Source: Streptosporangium lutulentum (GTDB lineage: Bacteria; Actinomycetota; Actinomycetes; Streptosporangiales; Streptosporangiaceae). Taken from it: a stretch of 64,000 nucleotides of DNA. The position numbers and the translations under genes are program-made. Of this stretch, positions 23,343 through 32,737 are shown piece by piece. Numbering within the stretch: the stretch's first letter is position 1; each line of letters opens with the position of its first letter. The stretch spans positions 5,518,001 to 5,582,000 of the forward strand of contig NZ_JAUSQU010000001.1 of NCBI RefSeq assembly GCF_030811455.1, written 5' to 3'. The notes beneath the pieces are model-generated. The model saw only the letters and a program-made list of their open reading frames with translations. It had not been told where the DNA came from and made no database searches.

Positions 23343-24296
23343 TCAGGCGGTCACGCGGCGGGCCTCGTCGACGTCGGCGTGCATCTGCTCGATGAGCGCC
23401 TCGATGGAGTCGAATTTGACGTTGCCGCGGAGTCGCGTGCCGAAGTCCACCGCCACGTGGGCGCCGTAGAGGTCGAGGTCGTCGCGGTCGAGCGCGTAGG
23501 CCTCGACCGTGCGGGGCACCCCCTCGAAGGTCGGGTTGGTGCCCACGGAGATCGCGGCGGGCCAGCGCTCGCCGTCGTAGACGGCCGGCAGGTGACCGGT
23601 CGAGATGCCCTGCAACCAGCCCGCGTAGACACCGTCGGCGGGGATCGCGGTGAACTCCGGGGACTCGACGTTGGCCGTCGGGAAACCGAGTTGGCGCCCG
23701 CGCTGGTAACCGCGGACGACCACACCCTCCACCCGGTGCGGGCGGCCGAGCGTCACGGCGACGGCCTCCATGTCACCGGCGGCGAGCTGCTCACGGATGA
23801 GGGTGGAGGAGATGGTCTCCCCGTTGCTCACCAACGGGACCCCCTCGGCCACGAAGTCGTATTTCTCGCCGAGCGTCCGGAGCGTCTCCACGTCGCCGGA
23901 GGCCTTGTGGCCGAAGCGGAAGTTCTCCCCCACCACGACCCCGGCCGTGTGCAGCCGGTCCACGAGCACGATCTGCACGAACTCGTCCGGGCTCATGCGG
24001 GAGAACTCCAGCGTGAACGGCAGCACGCACACGGCGTCCACCCCGAGTTCGGCGAGCAGCTCGGTGCGGTGCCTGGCCGTCGTCAGCCGCGGCGGGTGCG
24101 TGCCCGGCCTGACCACCTCTTCCGGGTGCGGATCGAAGGTCACCACCACCGAGGGCAGTCCGAGATCACCGGCCATCGCGACGGCCCGGGCCACCATCTG
24201 CTGATGACCGCGGTGCACGCCGTCGAAGACGCCGATCGTGACGACGGACCTGCCCCAGTCTTCGGGCACGTCGTCCAATCCGTGCCATCCTCGCAC
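23343..24296 (-). CDS. ribF: Bifunctional riboflavin kinase/FAD synthetase
   Basis: Makes FMN and then FAD from riboflavin. The 317-residue protein has the FAD synthetase nucleotidyltransferase motif TIGVFDGVHRGHQQM (about residues 20-34; HRGH) and ENFRFGHKASGD, then the C-terminal flavokinase domain with GRQLGFPTANV and GVYAGW. The GTG at 24296 gives VRGWHGLDDVP. It is 147 bp after truB and 242 bp before rpsO. Confidence 0.96.
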   Translation of the reverse strand: MRGWHGLDDVPEDWGRSVVTIGVFDGVHRGHQQMVARAVAMAGDLGLPSVVVTFDPHPEEVVRPGTHPPRLTTARHRTELLAELGVDAVCVLPFTLEFSRMSPDEFVQIVLVDRLHTAGVVVGENFRFGHKASGDVETLRTLGEKYDFVAEGVPLVSNGETISSTLIREQLAAGDMEAVAVTLGRPHRVEGVVVRGYQRGRQLGFPTANVESPEFTAIPADGVYAGWLQGISTGHLPAVYDGERWPAAISVGTNPTFEGVPRTVEAYALDRDDLDLYGAHVAVDFGTRLRGNVKFDSIEALIEQMHADVDEARRVTA

Positions 24297-24443
24297 CGCA
24301 GCCTCTTCCCCTCGTAGCGGATCGACCCCTAAAGCCTGCCATGCTCCCCGGCCTTCTCTCCAATCGGGGAGGGCATAGCAGGACGAAAAGCCCTTTGACC
24401 TCGCCCGTAAGCCTGAGCACCGTCATCTCACGCGCAACACCGG

Positions 24444-25343
24444 TCAGGAGACGAACACGGCCAGGGACTTGGTGATCTTCCCGTGTTCCTCGACCAGGGC
24501 CAGCAGCGTGCCGTCCGGCCCGAACACGCCGATCGGGCCGTCGCCCAGCCCCAGCGAGGGCAGCCGCCCGCCGTGCGCGACGGAACTCGCCTCCTCGGCG
24601 GTGACGTCGCGCCGAGGGAAGACCGCCGCGACCGCGTCGGCCATCGGCAGGATCACGCAGTCGGCGGAGAGCTCTTCGAGGGTGCGCGCCATCGACAGGT
24701 CGTAGGGTCCCACGCGGGTGCGGCGCAGGGCGGTCAGGTGGCCGCCGGTCCCCAGGTCGGCGCCGAGGTCGCGGGCCAGGGCACGGATGTAGGTGCCGCT
24801 GGAGCAGGTCACCGAGGCGTCGACGTCGAGAAAGTCCCCGTGGCGGCGGATATCGGTGATCTCGAAGGCCGACACGGTCACCGGACGCGACATGAGCTCG
24901 ACCTCCTCCCCCGCCCTGGCTCGCTTATAGGCGCGCTCGCCGTTCACCTTGATGGCGCTGACCTGCGGCGGGACCTGCATGATCGGGCCGGTGAGGGCGG
25001 CGACGCCCTTCCTGAGGTCCTCCTCGGCGACGTACGCCGCCGAGGCCGTGGCGACGAGCTCGCCCTCGGCGTCGTCGGTGTTGGTGGACTGGCCGAGCCG
25101 GATCGTGGCGTCGTAGCCCTTCTGGGTGAGCGCGAGGTGACCCAGGAGCCTGGTCGCCTTCTCCACGCCCACCACCAGCACCCCGGTGGCCATCGGGTCG
25201 AGGGTGCCCGCGTGGCCGACCTTACGGGTGCCCGCGATCCCGCGGAGCTTGGCCACGACGTCGTGCGAGGTCCAGCCGGCGGGCTTGTCCACGATGATCA
25301 GCCCGCTCGGTGGCGGGGTGCGCTTGGGGCGAGCCGTACTCAT
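24444..25343 (-). CDS. truB: tRNA pseudouridine-55 synthase
   Basis: Isomerises U55 in the tRNA T-loop. The 299-residue protein has the catalytic aspartate in GHAGTLDPMATGVL (Asp49) and the family DKPAGWTSHDVV near residue 19. The ATG at 25343 follows GGAGG at a 6-nt spacing and gives MSTARPKRTPPPSG; a longer open frame continues upstream without conserved sequence. Follows nrnA on the same strand. Confidence 0.96.
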   Translation of the reverse strand: MSTARPKRTPPPSGLIIVDKPAGWTSHDVVAKLRGIAGTRKVGHAGTLDPMATGVLVVGVEKATRLLGHLALTQKGYDATIRLGQSTNTDDAEGELVATASAAYVAEEDLRKGVAALTGPIMQVPPQVSAIKVNGERAYKRARAGEEVELMSRPVTVSAFEITDIRRHGDFLDVDASVTCSSGTYIRALARDLGADLGTGGHLTALRRTRVGPYDLSMARTLEELSADCVILPMADAVAAVFPRRDVTAEEASSVAHGGRLPSLGLGDGPIGVFGPDGTLLALVEEHGKITKSLAVFVS

Positions 25344-25407
25344 CGAGTTCCTCCTGTGGAGACCCCGGGCCTGGAGCCCTGGGGAGGATGTCGGTCGGGA
25401 AGGCCTT

Positions 25408-26406
25408 CTACAAGAGTGCCCGGAGACTCGCGATCGTCTCCTCGACGGGCAGATGGGAGGTGAAGCCCGCCGCCTTGGTGTGCCCGCCACCGCCCAGCGC
25501 CGTGCAGACGCGAGCGACGTCGGCTCCGCCCTTGGAGCGGGTGGACACCTGCCAGACACCGTCGTCGTCCTCCTTGAGGACCGCGGTCACGTCCGCCTCG
25601 TCGGTGCGCCTGACCACGTCGATGATCCCCTCCACCTCGTCGTACGGCAGGCCGTACGCGGCCCGGTCGGCCCGGGTGACGAACGTCCAGACCAGCCCGC
25701 CGCCCACCTCGGGCTCCAGGGTCACCCTGTCGAGGGCGACGCCGAGCACCCTGAGGTAGCCGAACGGGGAACGGTCCCACAGGTCCCTGGCGATCTTCTC
25801 GGGGTTCAGCCCGGTGGCCAGCAGGCGTGCGGCCATGGCGTGCACCGCGGGGGTGGTGGAGGAGTATTTGAACGAGCCGGTGTCGGTGACCAGCCCGACG
25901 TAGAGGCAGGTCGCGATGGCCTTGTCGATCGGCAGGCCGAGCCGGTTGAGCAGTTCCTCGGCGAGCACCGCGGTGGCCGCGGCGCCGGGGTCGACCAGGT
26001 TGAGCGTGCCGAAGCGGGTGTTGGACGGGTGGTGGTCCACCACGATCAGCTCGTGGGCCGCTCCCGCGCTGTCGCGCAGCATGGCGAGACGGGCGACGGT
26101 GGGGACGTCGAACGTGATCATCAGTTCGGGCGAGGCCGGATAGTCGTCCGGCCCGGCCAGAAGGTCCTGGCCGGGCAGGAAACGCAGCAGCCGGGGCACG
26201 GTGGTCCGGCGTTCCCCGAAGGAGGCCGTGACGTGCTTGCCCACCGCGCGCAGCGCCAGCCCGAGGGCGAGCATGGAGCCGAGCGCGTCGCCGTCGGGTG
26301 AGACGTGACAGGCCAGCGCGATCTTGTCCGCGGACGAGATGAGCTCGACGGCCCGGTCCCAGTCTCGACCGGATACCGGACCGTCGTCACGTGGCTCGGG
26401 CGTCAC
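25408..26406 (-). CDS. nrnA: DHH-family nanoRNase/pAp phosphatase
   Basis: Degrades very short RNAs and dephosphorylates 3'-phosphoadenosine phosphate. The 332-residue protein has the DHH motif VVDHHPSN, the early metal-binding HVSPDGDALGS and the C-terminal DHHA1 loop GGGGHTKAAGF. The GTG start overlaps the rbfA stop by 4 nt (GTGA), so the genes are coupled. This rbfA-nrnA-truB order is conserved in Gram-positive bacteria. Confidence 0.94.
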   Translation of the reverse strand: MTPEPRDDGPVSGRDWDRAVELISSADKIALACHVSPDGDALGSMLALGLALRAVGKHVTASFGERRTTVPRLLRFLPGQDLLAGPDDYPASPELMITFDVPTVARLAMLRDSAGAAHELIVVDHHPSNTRFGTLNLVDPGAAATAVLAEELLNRLGLPIDKAIATCLYVGLVTDTGSFKYSSTTPAVHAMAARLLATGLNPEKIARDLWDRSPFGYLRVLGVALDRVTLEPEVGGGLVWTFVTRADRAAYGLPYDEVEGIIDVVRRTDEADVTAVLKEDDDGVWQVSTRSKGGADVARVCTALGGGGHTKAAGFTSHLPVEETIASLRALL

Positions 26407-26882
26407 GTTGCGAAGTGTCCCGCGCGCTCCGAGGGCTCGTCGTCGTCCTCGAAGTCGCCGTCGTTCTCTTCGGGCCTGCGGTAGGGGTCCGCCTCGCCCG
26501 CGTGCTGCGCGCCCTCGGCCCGCTTGGCGATCTCGACGTCCCTGGCCTTCGCCTCGGCGAGCAGGTCGTCGAGGTGGCGGGCGGTGTCGGGGAGGGGGTC
26601 GTGGGTGAACGTCAGCGTCGGGGTGTGCCGCAGACCCGTCTGGCGACCCACCTCCGAGCGGATGAGCCCCTTGGCGCTCTCCAGCGCGGCGGCCGAGTCG
26701 GCCCTCTCCGCCTCCGAGCCGAACACGGTGTAGAACACCGTGGCCTCACCCAGGTCGTTGGTGATCCGCGTGTCCGTGACGGTCACGAAACCCAGTCTCG
26801 GGTCCTTGATCCGGCGCTCCAGCATCTCCGCCACGATCTGCTGGATCCTGTCGGCGATCTTACGTGCGCGTGCGACATCCAT
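26403..26882 (-). CDS. rbfA: 30S ribosome-binding factor A
   Basis: Assists late 30S maturation by binding 16S rRNA. The 159-residue protein begins MDVARARKIADRIQQIVAEM and contains the KH-like core PRLGFVTVTDTRITNDLGEA and LRHTPTLTFTHD. The C-terminal 40 residues are an acidic extension (ENDGDFEDDDEP). It starts 67 bp after the stop of the DUF503 gene. Confidence 0.95.
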   Translation of the reverse strand: MDVARARKIADRIQQIVAEMLERRIKDPRLGFVTVTDTRITNDLGEATVFYTVFGSEAERADSAAALESAKGLIRSEVGRQTGLRHTPTLTFTHDPLPDTARHLDDLLAEAKARDVEIAKRAEGAQHAGEADPYRRPEENDGDFEDDDEPSERAGHFAT

Positions 26883-26949
26883 ATCGCTCCCCCCTTCTCA
26901 CAGTGACGGCCGACCGCGATGGACTTCCCGCGACCGGCCGTCTCTGTAG

Positions 26950-27249
26950 CTAGTCCTCGTCCTCGTTGTAGAGCCGATGCCTGGCGGACAGCAACTCGAT
27001 TTCCGGATGGAAGGCGATCAGTCGCTCGCAGTCGTCCATCACCTCACCGCAGTTGGCGGCGGAGGAGGACACGACCGCGATCCCGATCTCTGTACGGCGG
27101 TGCAGATCCAGGTGGCCGGTCTCGGCCACGGCCACGGCCGGGAACCGTCGCTGCACCTCGGCGATGATGGGACGCACCACCGAGCGCTTCTGCTTCAGCG
27201 AATGAACGTCGCCGAGCAGGATGTCCATTGTCAGGGCACCTACATACAT
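26950..27249 (-). CDS. ylxP: DUF503/YlxP family protein
   Basis: A 99-residue conserved protein with the family pattern MYVGALTMDILLGDVHSLKQ, KRSVVRPIIAEVQRRFPAVA and EVMDDCERLIAFHPEIELLS. It sits between infB and rbfA as in most Gram-positive genomes and is thought to have a role in ribosome biogenesis, but its activity is not established. Confidence 0.93.
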   Translation of the reverse strand: MYVGALTMDILLGDVHSLKQKRSVVRPIIAEVQRRFPAVAVAETGHLDLHRRTEIGIAVVSSSAANCGEVMDDCERLIAFHPEIELLSARHRLYNEDED

Positions 27250-27290
27250 ATTGAGTCACTCGCCACGGACGTCGCCGTGCCGCCGGTGAC

Positions 27291-27364
27291 GCGGGGGACC
27301 CGCCCACCGGCCGAAGGCCCTCACCCCAGGGATGAGAACCGACGGCCGGCGGGTGGTCCCCCGC
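27291..27364. terminator. Long imperfect hairpin between infB and the DUF503 gene
   Basis: GCGGGGGACC at 27291-27300 pairs with GGTCCCCCGC at 27355-27364, and the inner CGCCCACCGGCCG pairs imperfectly with CGGCCGGCGGGTG. It lies 14 bp after the infB stop, so it may reduce readthrough into the downstream genes. Confidence 0.5.
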
Positions 27365-27378
27365 ACCGATCCGAGGCA

Positions 27379-30300
27379 TCAGACGCGCGGCTTCTCCCGC
27401 ATCTCGAACGTCTCGATGACGTCATCGATCTTGATGTCGCTGTAGCCGACACCGATACCGCACTCGTAGCCCTCACGGACCTCGGTCGCGTCGTCCTTGA
27501 AACGACGCAGCGAGGAGACGGTGAGGTTGTCGGAGATGACGACCCCGCCACGGATGATCCGGGCCTTGCTGTTCCGGACGATCGTGCCCGAGCGGACCAG
27601 AGCACCGGCGATGTTGCCGATCTTCGGCACCTTGAAGACCTCACGGACTTCGGCGGTGCCCATCTGGACCTCTTCGAACTCCGGCTTGAGCATGCCCTTG
27701 AGGGCGGCCTCGATCTCCTCGATCGCCTGGTAGATGACCGAGTAGTAGCGGATGTCGACGCCCTCGCGCTCGGCGAGGTCGCGCGCCCGGACTTCGGGGC
27801 GCACGTTGAAGCCGATGATGACGGCGTTGTCGTCGGCGACCGCCAGGTTGACGTCGTACTCGGTGATCGCACCGACGGCGCGGTGGAGCACCCGCAGGCG
27901 CACCTCGTCGCCGACGTCGATCTTGAGCAGCGCGTCCTCGAGGGCCTCGACCGAACCGGAGACGTCACCCTTGATGATGAGCTTGAGCTCATCGATCTGG
28001 CCCTTCTCCATCTCGCTGAAGAGCTCTTCGAGGGTGCGGCGACGGCCGGACTTGGCCATGTCCGCGATGCGCTTGCGAGCCGCACGCTGCTGGGCGATCT
28101 GGCGCGCCATCCGGTCGTCGGTGACGACGAGGAAGTTGTCACCGGCTCCCGGCACCGCGGTCAGACCGAGGACCTGCACCGGACGCGACGGGTCGGCCTC
28201 GAGAATGGCCTCGCCCTTGTCGTCCAGCAACGCCCGGACGCGGCCGAAGGCCTCGCCACAGACGATCGAGTCGCCGACGCGGAGCGTGCCGCGCTGGACC
28301 AGCACGGTCGCGACCGGGCCGCGGCCCCTGTCGAGGTGCGCCTCGATGGCGACGCCCTGGGCGTCCATCGTGTCGTTGGCCCGCAGGTCGAGCTCGGCGT
28401 CCGCGGTGAGCAGGATGGCCTCGAGGAGGTTCTCGATGCCGATCCCGTTCTTGGCGGAGATGTCGACGAACATCGTGGTGCCGCCGTACTCCTCGGCGAC
28501 CAGGCCGTACTCGGTGAGCTGGGCCCGGACCTTGCTCGGGTCGGCGCCTTCCTTGTCGACCTTGTTGACCGCGACCACGATCGGCACGTCGGCCGCCTGG
28601 GCGTGGTTCAGGGCCTCGATGGTCTGCGGCTTCACACCGTCGTCGGCCGCGACCACCAGGACTGCGATGTCGGTGACCTTGGCACCACGGGCACGCATGG
28701 CGGTGAACGCCTCGTGACCCGGGGTGTCGATGAAGGTGATCTTCCGCTCTTCTTCTTCGTGCACGGTGCTGATCTGGTAGGCACCGATGTGCTGGGTGAT
28801 CCCACCGGCCTCGCGCGCCACCTCGTCGGTGTTGCGGATGGCGTCGAGCAGCTTGGTCTTACCGTGGTCGACGTGACCCATGACGGTCACGACCGGCGGA
28901 CGCGCGACGAGATCGGACTCGTCGCCCTCGTCCTCACCGAACTCGATGTCGAAGGTCTCGAGAAGCTCTCGGTCCTCCTCCTCCGGGCTGACCACAAGCA
29001 GGTTGTAGTCGAGCTCGGCGGCGAGAAGCTGGAGCGTCTCCTCGTTCACCGACTGCGTGGCGGTCACCATCTCGCCGAGGTGCAGCATGATCTGCACCAG
29101 GGACGCGGGGATCGCACCGATCTTGTCGGCGAAGTCCGACAGGGAGGCGCCACGCGACAGGCGGATCGTCTGACCGCCACCGCGAGGAGCCTGCACGCCG
29201 CCGATCGCCGGGGCCTGCATGTTGTCGAACTCTTGACGCCTCTGGCGCTTGGACTTGCGACCGCGGGTCGGACGTCCTCCCGGACGGCCGAAGGCACCCG
29301 CCGTACCGCCGCCGCGGCCACGGCCGCCGCCACCGGGACGACCGGCGAAACCGCCGCCACCGCCACCGGGACCACCGGTGCTGGTGCCGGGACGACCAGC
29401 GCCGCCGCCACCACCGGGACGACCGGCGAAACCGCCGCCGCCACCGGGACGACCGCCGCCACCGCCGGGACGGCCTGCGCCGCCACCGCCACCGGGACGA
29501 CCGGCACCGCCACCGCCGCCGGGACGGCCTGCGCCGCCACCGCCGCCGGGGCCGGCAGGACGGCCCTGCGGCATCATCATCGGGCTGGGACGGGGGCCGC
29601 CGGGACGCGGACCACCCGCGCCACCGCCGCCACCGGGCCGCGGACCACCCGCGCCGGGACCCGGACGCGCGCCGGGCGCACCGGGAGGACCGGAACGGGC
29701 GCCGGGCGGACGGGGACCAGCGCTGTCACGGCTCTGGTCGCGGGGACCACGGTCCTCACGAGGACCACCGGGACGAGGACCCCTGTCGCCGGGGGCGCCG
29801 TCACGGCCACCGGGACCACCGGGGCCGGAGGGGCCGCCGGGGCCACCCGGGCCGCCGGGACGCGGCGGACGGGCCTGGCCCATGCCGCTGGCGTTCGACG
29901 AGAACGGGTTGTTACCGGGGCGCGGGCCACGCGGGCCCGGACGCGGACCGGGCTTGGCACCGGCGCCACCGGGGGCGCCCGCACCGGCCCGGGGGCCCGA
30001 AGGGGCTCCGCCGGGACCACCGGAGGGACGGCCTTCCGGACGCGCCGCCTCGGGACGAGCCGCGGGGCCGGGTCGCGGAGCCGGGCGTGGGCCGGGCTTG
30101 GGACCGGGGGCCGCGGGACGGCCGACGTCGGTGCGGGGCGCCTCGAAACGGGGCGCCTGAACCGGAGAGGGCTGCTGCGGAGCCTGCTGGGGCGGAGCCT
30201 GCTGCGGCTGCGCCTGCTGAGGCTGGGGCACGACCGGCGGGGCGGCCTGCGGCGCGGGGGCCACGGGACGAGCCGGTGCGGGACCCGGTCGCGGTCCCGG

Positions 30301-30597
30301 CCTGGGGGCCGGTCCCGGCTTGGGGAATGAGGTCGGCGCCGCGGGGGCGCCGTTTCCGGCCTGGCTGTCGCCCGGCCGGGGGGCCGCCTGAGGCGGCCTG
30401 GGCGTTCTGTTACCGCCCCTGTCGGACGATCCCTTGGTGGGACCGCCCAAAGCTTCCGTGAGCCTGCGGACTACCGGTGCTTCGATAGTCGAGGACGCCG
30501 AACGCACGAACTCGCCCATCTCCTGGAGCTTGGCCATAACGACCTTGCTCTCCACACCGAACTCCTTGGCGAGCTCGTATACCCGGACCTTCGCCAC
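27379..30597 (-). CDS. infB: Translation initiation factor IF-2
   Basis: GTPase that places initiator tRNA on the 30S subunit. The 1072-residue protein begins with an IF2N domain (VRVYELAKEFGVESKVVMAK), then has a very long Gly/Pro/Arg-rich region at about residues 60-450, a second IF2N segment, the GTPase domain near residue 570 (GHVDHGKTKLLD, DTPGHEAF, NKVDKEG) and the C-terminal domains. The low-complexity part explains the length; typical actinomycete IF-2 is about 1000 residues with a similar insert. It follows ylxR and nusA, as in most bacteria. Confidence 0.97.
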   Translation of the reverse strand: MAKVRVYELAKEFGVESKVVMAKLQEMGEFVRSASSTIEAPVVRRLTEALGGPTKGSSDRGGNRTPRPPQAAPRPGDSQAGNGAPAAPTSFPKPGPAPRPGPRPGPAPARPVAPAPQAAPPVVPQPQQAQPQQAPPQQAPQQPSPVQAPRFEAPRTDVGRPAAPGPKPGPRPAPRPGPAARPEAARPEGRPSGGPGGAPSGPRAGAGAPGGAGAKPGPRPGPRGPRPGNNPFSSNASGMGQARPPRPGGPGGPGGPSGPGGPGGRDGAPGDRGPRPGGPREDRGPRDQSRDSAGPRPPGARSGPPGAPGARPGPGAGGPRPGGGGGAGGPRPGGPRPSPMMMPQGRPAGPGGGGGAGRPGGGGGAGRPGGGGGAGRPGGGGGRPGGGGGFAGRPGGGGGAGRPGTSTGGPGGGGGGFAGRPGGGGRGRGGGTAGAFGRPGGRPTRGRKSKRQRRQEFDNMQAPAIGGVQAPRGGGQTIRLSRGASLSDFADKIGAIPASLVQIMLHLGEMVTATQSVNEETLQLLAAELDYNLLVVSPEEEDRELLETFDIEFGEDEGDESDLVARPPVVTVMGHVDHGKTKLLDAIRNTDEVAREAGGITQHIGAYQISTVHEEEERKITFIDTPGHEAFTAMRARGAKVTDIAVLVVAADDGVKPQTIEALNHAQAADVPIVVAVNKVDKEGADPSKVRAQLTEYGLVAEEYGGTTMFVDISAKNGIGIENLLEAILLTADAELDLRANDTMDAQGVAIEAHLDRGRGPVATVLVQRGTLRVGDSIVCGEAFGRVRALLDDKGEAILEADPSRPVQVLGLTAVPGAGDNFLVVTDDRMARQIAQQRAARKRIADMAKSGRRRTLEELFSEMEKGQIDELKLIIKGDVSGSVEALEDALLKIDVGDEVRLRVLHRAVGAITEYDVNLAVADDNAVIIGFNVRPEVRARDLAEREGVDIRYYSVIYQAIEEIEAALKGMLKPEFEEVQMGTAEVREVFKVPKIGNIAGALVRSGTIVRNSKARIIRGGVVISDNLTVSSLRRFKDDATEVREGYECGIGVGYSDIKIDDVIETFEMREKPRV

Positions 30598-30740
30598 TGC
30601 ACTCCCTTGTCTCGGCCCGGGAGGCAGTGCCGCCGGACCGTCGTTACGTAGACGTACTCATCGCCGCATGCTCATCAGGCGCTCATAGCTATCTGACCAG
30701 CCCATCAAATCGGCGTCCTACATGACATTTGGTAACCATC

Positions 30741-31043
30741 TCACCCGATCCTTTCAGTCTGCAGCTCTTCAAGATGACCTCGCACTCGCGACAGGTCGAG
30801 CGGAACCGCAGTGCGAAACGCACGCGGAAACGCTCGTCGACGCTCAGCGAGGTCCAAACAGCTCAAGGAGGGATGCAACGAAGCACCACGTCCTTGGAGC
30901 CGTCGTCGCAGGTCAGGGACGATAACGCCCTCGACCATCACCAGGCGGAGCAGCTCGGAAGAAACCGTGCGAACCCGGCACCCCACACATGTTCTCAGTG
31001 GGGAAGCCTGGCCACCATATTCCAGCTTACCGTGTGGATGCAT
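30741..31043 (-). CDS. ylxR: YlxR (DUF448) RNA-binding protein
   Basis: Small basic protein between nusA and infB; family members bind RNA, and one has been proposed to modulate RNase P. The 100-residue protein has the family signature LRTCVGCRVRTVSSELLRLV (about residues 16-35) and GRGASLHPSLSCLDLAERRRAF. The ATG at 31043 lies inside the end of nusA (17-nt overlap), implying coupling. Confidence 0.92.
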   Translation of the reverse strand: MHPHGKLEYGGQASPLRTCVGCRVRTVSSELLRLVMVEGVIVPDLRRRLQGRGASLHPSLSCLDLAERRRAFPRAFRTAVPLDLSRVRGHLEELQTERIG

Positions 31044-32034
31044 CTGCGGAACCGGCCGCGTCCCCCGCTTGGGTGTCAGGACGGATATCGATACGCCAGC
31101 CGGTGAGGCGATTGGCCAGCCGGGCGTTCTGGCCCTCCTTGCCGATCGCGAGGGAGAGCTGGTAGTCCGGCACGGTCACCCGCGCCGCACGCCCGTCGAC
31201 GTCGATGACCTCGACATGGGAAACACGAGCGGGAGAGAGCGCATTCCCCACGAACTCCGCGGGGTTGTCCGACCAGTCGATGATGTCGATCTTCTCACCG
31301 TGCAGCTCGGCCATCACGTTGCGCACGCGCGAGCCCATCGGTCCGATGCAGGCGCCCTTGGCGTTCACGCCGGGACGCCGCGAACGGACCGCGAGCTTGG
31401 TGCGGTGCCCCGCCTCGCGGGCGATCGCGGCGATCTCGACCGTGCCGTCGGCGATCTCCGGGACCTCCAGGGCGAAGAGCTTCTTCACCAGGCCGGGGTG
31501 GGTCCGCGACAGGGTCACCGAGGGGCCCTTGTGGCCCTTCTTGACCTGGACCACGTAACAGCGGATGCGGTCGCCGTGAACGTACTCTTCGCCGGGGACC
31601 TGCTCGCTGTGCGGCAGTACCGCCTCGATCCTGCCCAGGTCCACCAGGACGACCCGGGGGTCCTTGCCCTGCTGGATGACGCCGGCCACGAGTTCGCCCT
31701 CGCGGCTGGCGAACTCGCCGAAGTTGATCTCGTCCTCGGCGTCGCGGAGCTGCTGCAGGATGACCTGCTTGGCCGTGGTCGCGGCGATGCGGCTGAAGTT
31801 GCCCGGGGTGTCGTCGAACTCCCTGAGCACCTCCCCGCTCTCGTCGTCGAGCTCGGCCGCGAAGATGGTCACGTGCCCGGACTTCCGGTCGAGCTCGGCG
31901 CGTGCCTTGGCGGCGGCGCCCTCGCTCCGGAAGTATGCGATCAATAGCGCGTCCTCGATCGCCTTGACGACCAGGTCGAAGGAGATGTCCTTCTCCCGCT
32001 CCAGGCTGCGCAGGACGCTCATGTCAATGTCCAC
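31027..32034 (-). CDS. nusA: Transcription elongation/termination factor NusA
   Basis: Binds RNA polymerase and RNA. The 335-residue protein starts MDIDMSVLRSLEREKDISFD, contains the S1 domain with YVHGDRIRCYVVQVKKG and two KH domains (PGVNAKGACIGPMGSRVRNV and YQLSLAIGKEGQNARLANRL). The C-terminal acidic repeats of the E. coli protein are absent, as is normal in actinobacteria. The GTG at 32034 follows GGGGGAAG. Confidence 0.97.
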   Translation of the reverse strand: MDIDMSVLRSLEREKDISFDLVVKAIEDALLIAYFRSEGAAAKARAELDRKSGHVTIFAAELDDESGEVLREFDDTPGNFSRIAATTAKQVILQQLRDAEDEINFGEFASREGELVAGVIQQGKDPRVVLVDLGRIEAVLPHSEQVPGEEYVHGDRIRCYVVQVKKGHKGPSVTLSRTHPGLVKKLFALEVPEIADGTVEIAAIAREAGHRTKLAVRSRRPGVNAKGACIGPMGSRVRNVMAELHGEKIDIIDWSDNPAEFVGNALSPARVSHVEVIDVDGRAARVTVPDYQLSLAIGKEGQNARLANRLTGWRIDIRPDTQAGDAAGSADASTR

Positions 32035-32046
32035 GAGGCTTCCCCC

Positions 32047-32547
32047 TTAGCCTTCGTCGCCGTCTTCGCCGTCGTTTTCGGCGTCGTCGAGCCGGCGGAA
32101 TTCCACCTGCACCCGTCCTCGGGTCAGGTCCTGATAGTCGATGCGACGCGGTGCGCCGTCGACGTCCAGCTCCACGCCGGTCTCGTCGGTGACGACGATC
32201 CGGCCCTCCACGGCGGTGCCGTCTCGCAGGTCGGCCTTGACCAGCCGCTTGACCGCGCGGCGCCAGTGGCGCGGCTCGGTGAGCGGGCGGTCGACCCCCG
32301 GAGAGGAGACCTCCAGCACGTACGGGGTGGCACCCATCGCGTCATCGGCGTCCAGCGCGTCAGAGACGCCGCGGCTGACCTCGGCGACGTCGTCCAGGCT
32401 CACACCGCCGTCACGGTCGACGATGACGCGCAGCAACCGCCGCTTGCCCGCCGGGGTGACCGTGACGTCCTCCAAGTCGAGCCCTTCGGCTTCGACGACG
32501 GGTTCCAGAAGCTTCATCAGGCGGTCGCGGGATGTGGCGCTGCCCAT
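32047..32547 (-). CDS. rimP: Ribosome maturation factor RimP
   Basis: Needed for 30S assembly. The 166-residue protein has RRLLRVIVDRDGGVSLDDVA (about residues 36-55), the conserved YVLEVSSPGVDRPLTEPRHW (about residues 76-95) and an acidic tail (ENDGEDGDEG). It is the first gene of the rimP-nusA-ylxR-infB run and ends 12 bp before nusA. Confidence 0.96.
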   Translation of the reverse strand: MGSATSRDRLMKLLEPVVEAEGLDLEDVTVTPAGKRRLLRVIVDRDGGVSLDDVAEVSRGVSDALDADDAMGATPYVLEVSSPGVDRPLTEPRHWRRAVKRLVKADLRDGTAVEGRIVVTDETGVELDVDGAPRRIDYQDLTRGRVQVEFRRLDDAENDGEDGDEG

Positions 32548-32737
32548 GCCGACCTCCCATTGTCACGATCTCAGCCGGGCGGACCTCGCCCATGCGATTA
32601 ACCAGCCTATCCACACCAGGGCGTGGAAAGAGCGCCACTCGGTGTGGCGACGCCGTCCGAGAAGCGAGGTGACTGTGATGCCATGCCCGTACGATGTTAG
32701 ATGCGTCAGCAACCCATGTCATAACCGGAGGTCGCTC

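Noticed and set aside
26977..30330. A plus-strand frame opposite infB with Thr/Gly/Ala repeats
   Set aside because: The repeats mirror the Gly/Pro/Arg-rich insert of IF-2 on the other strand; no start signal or family match.
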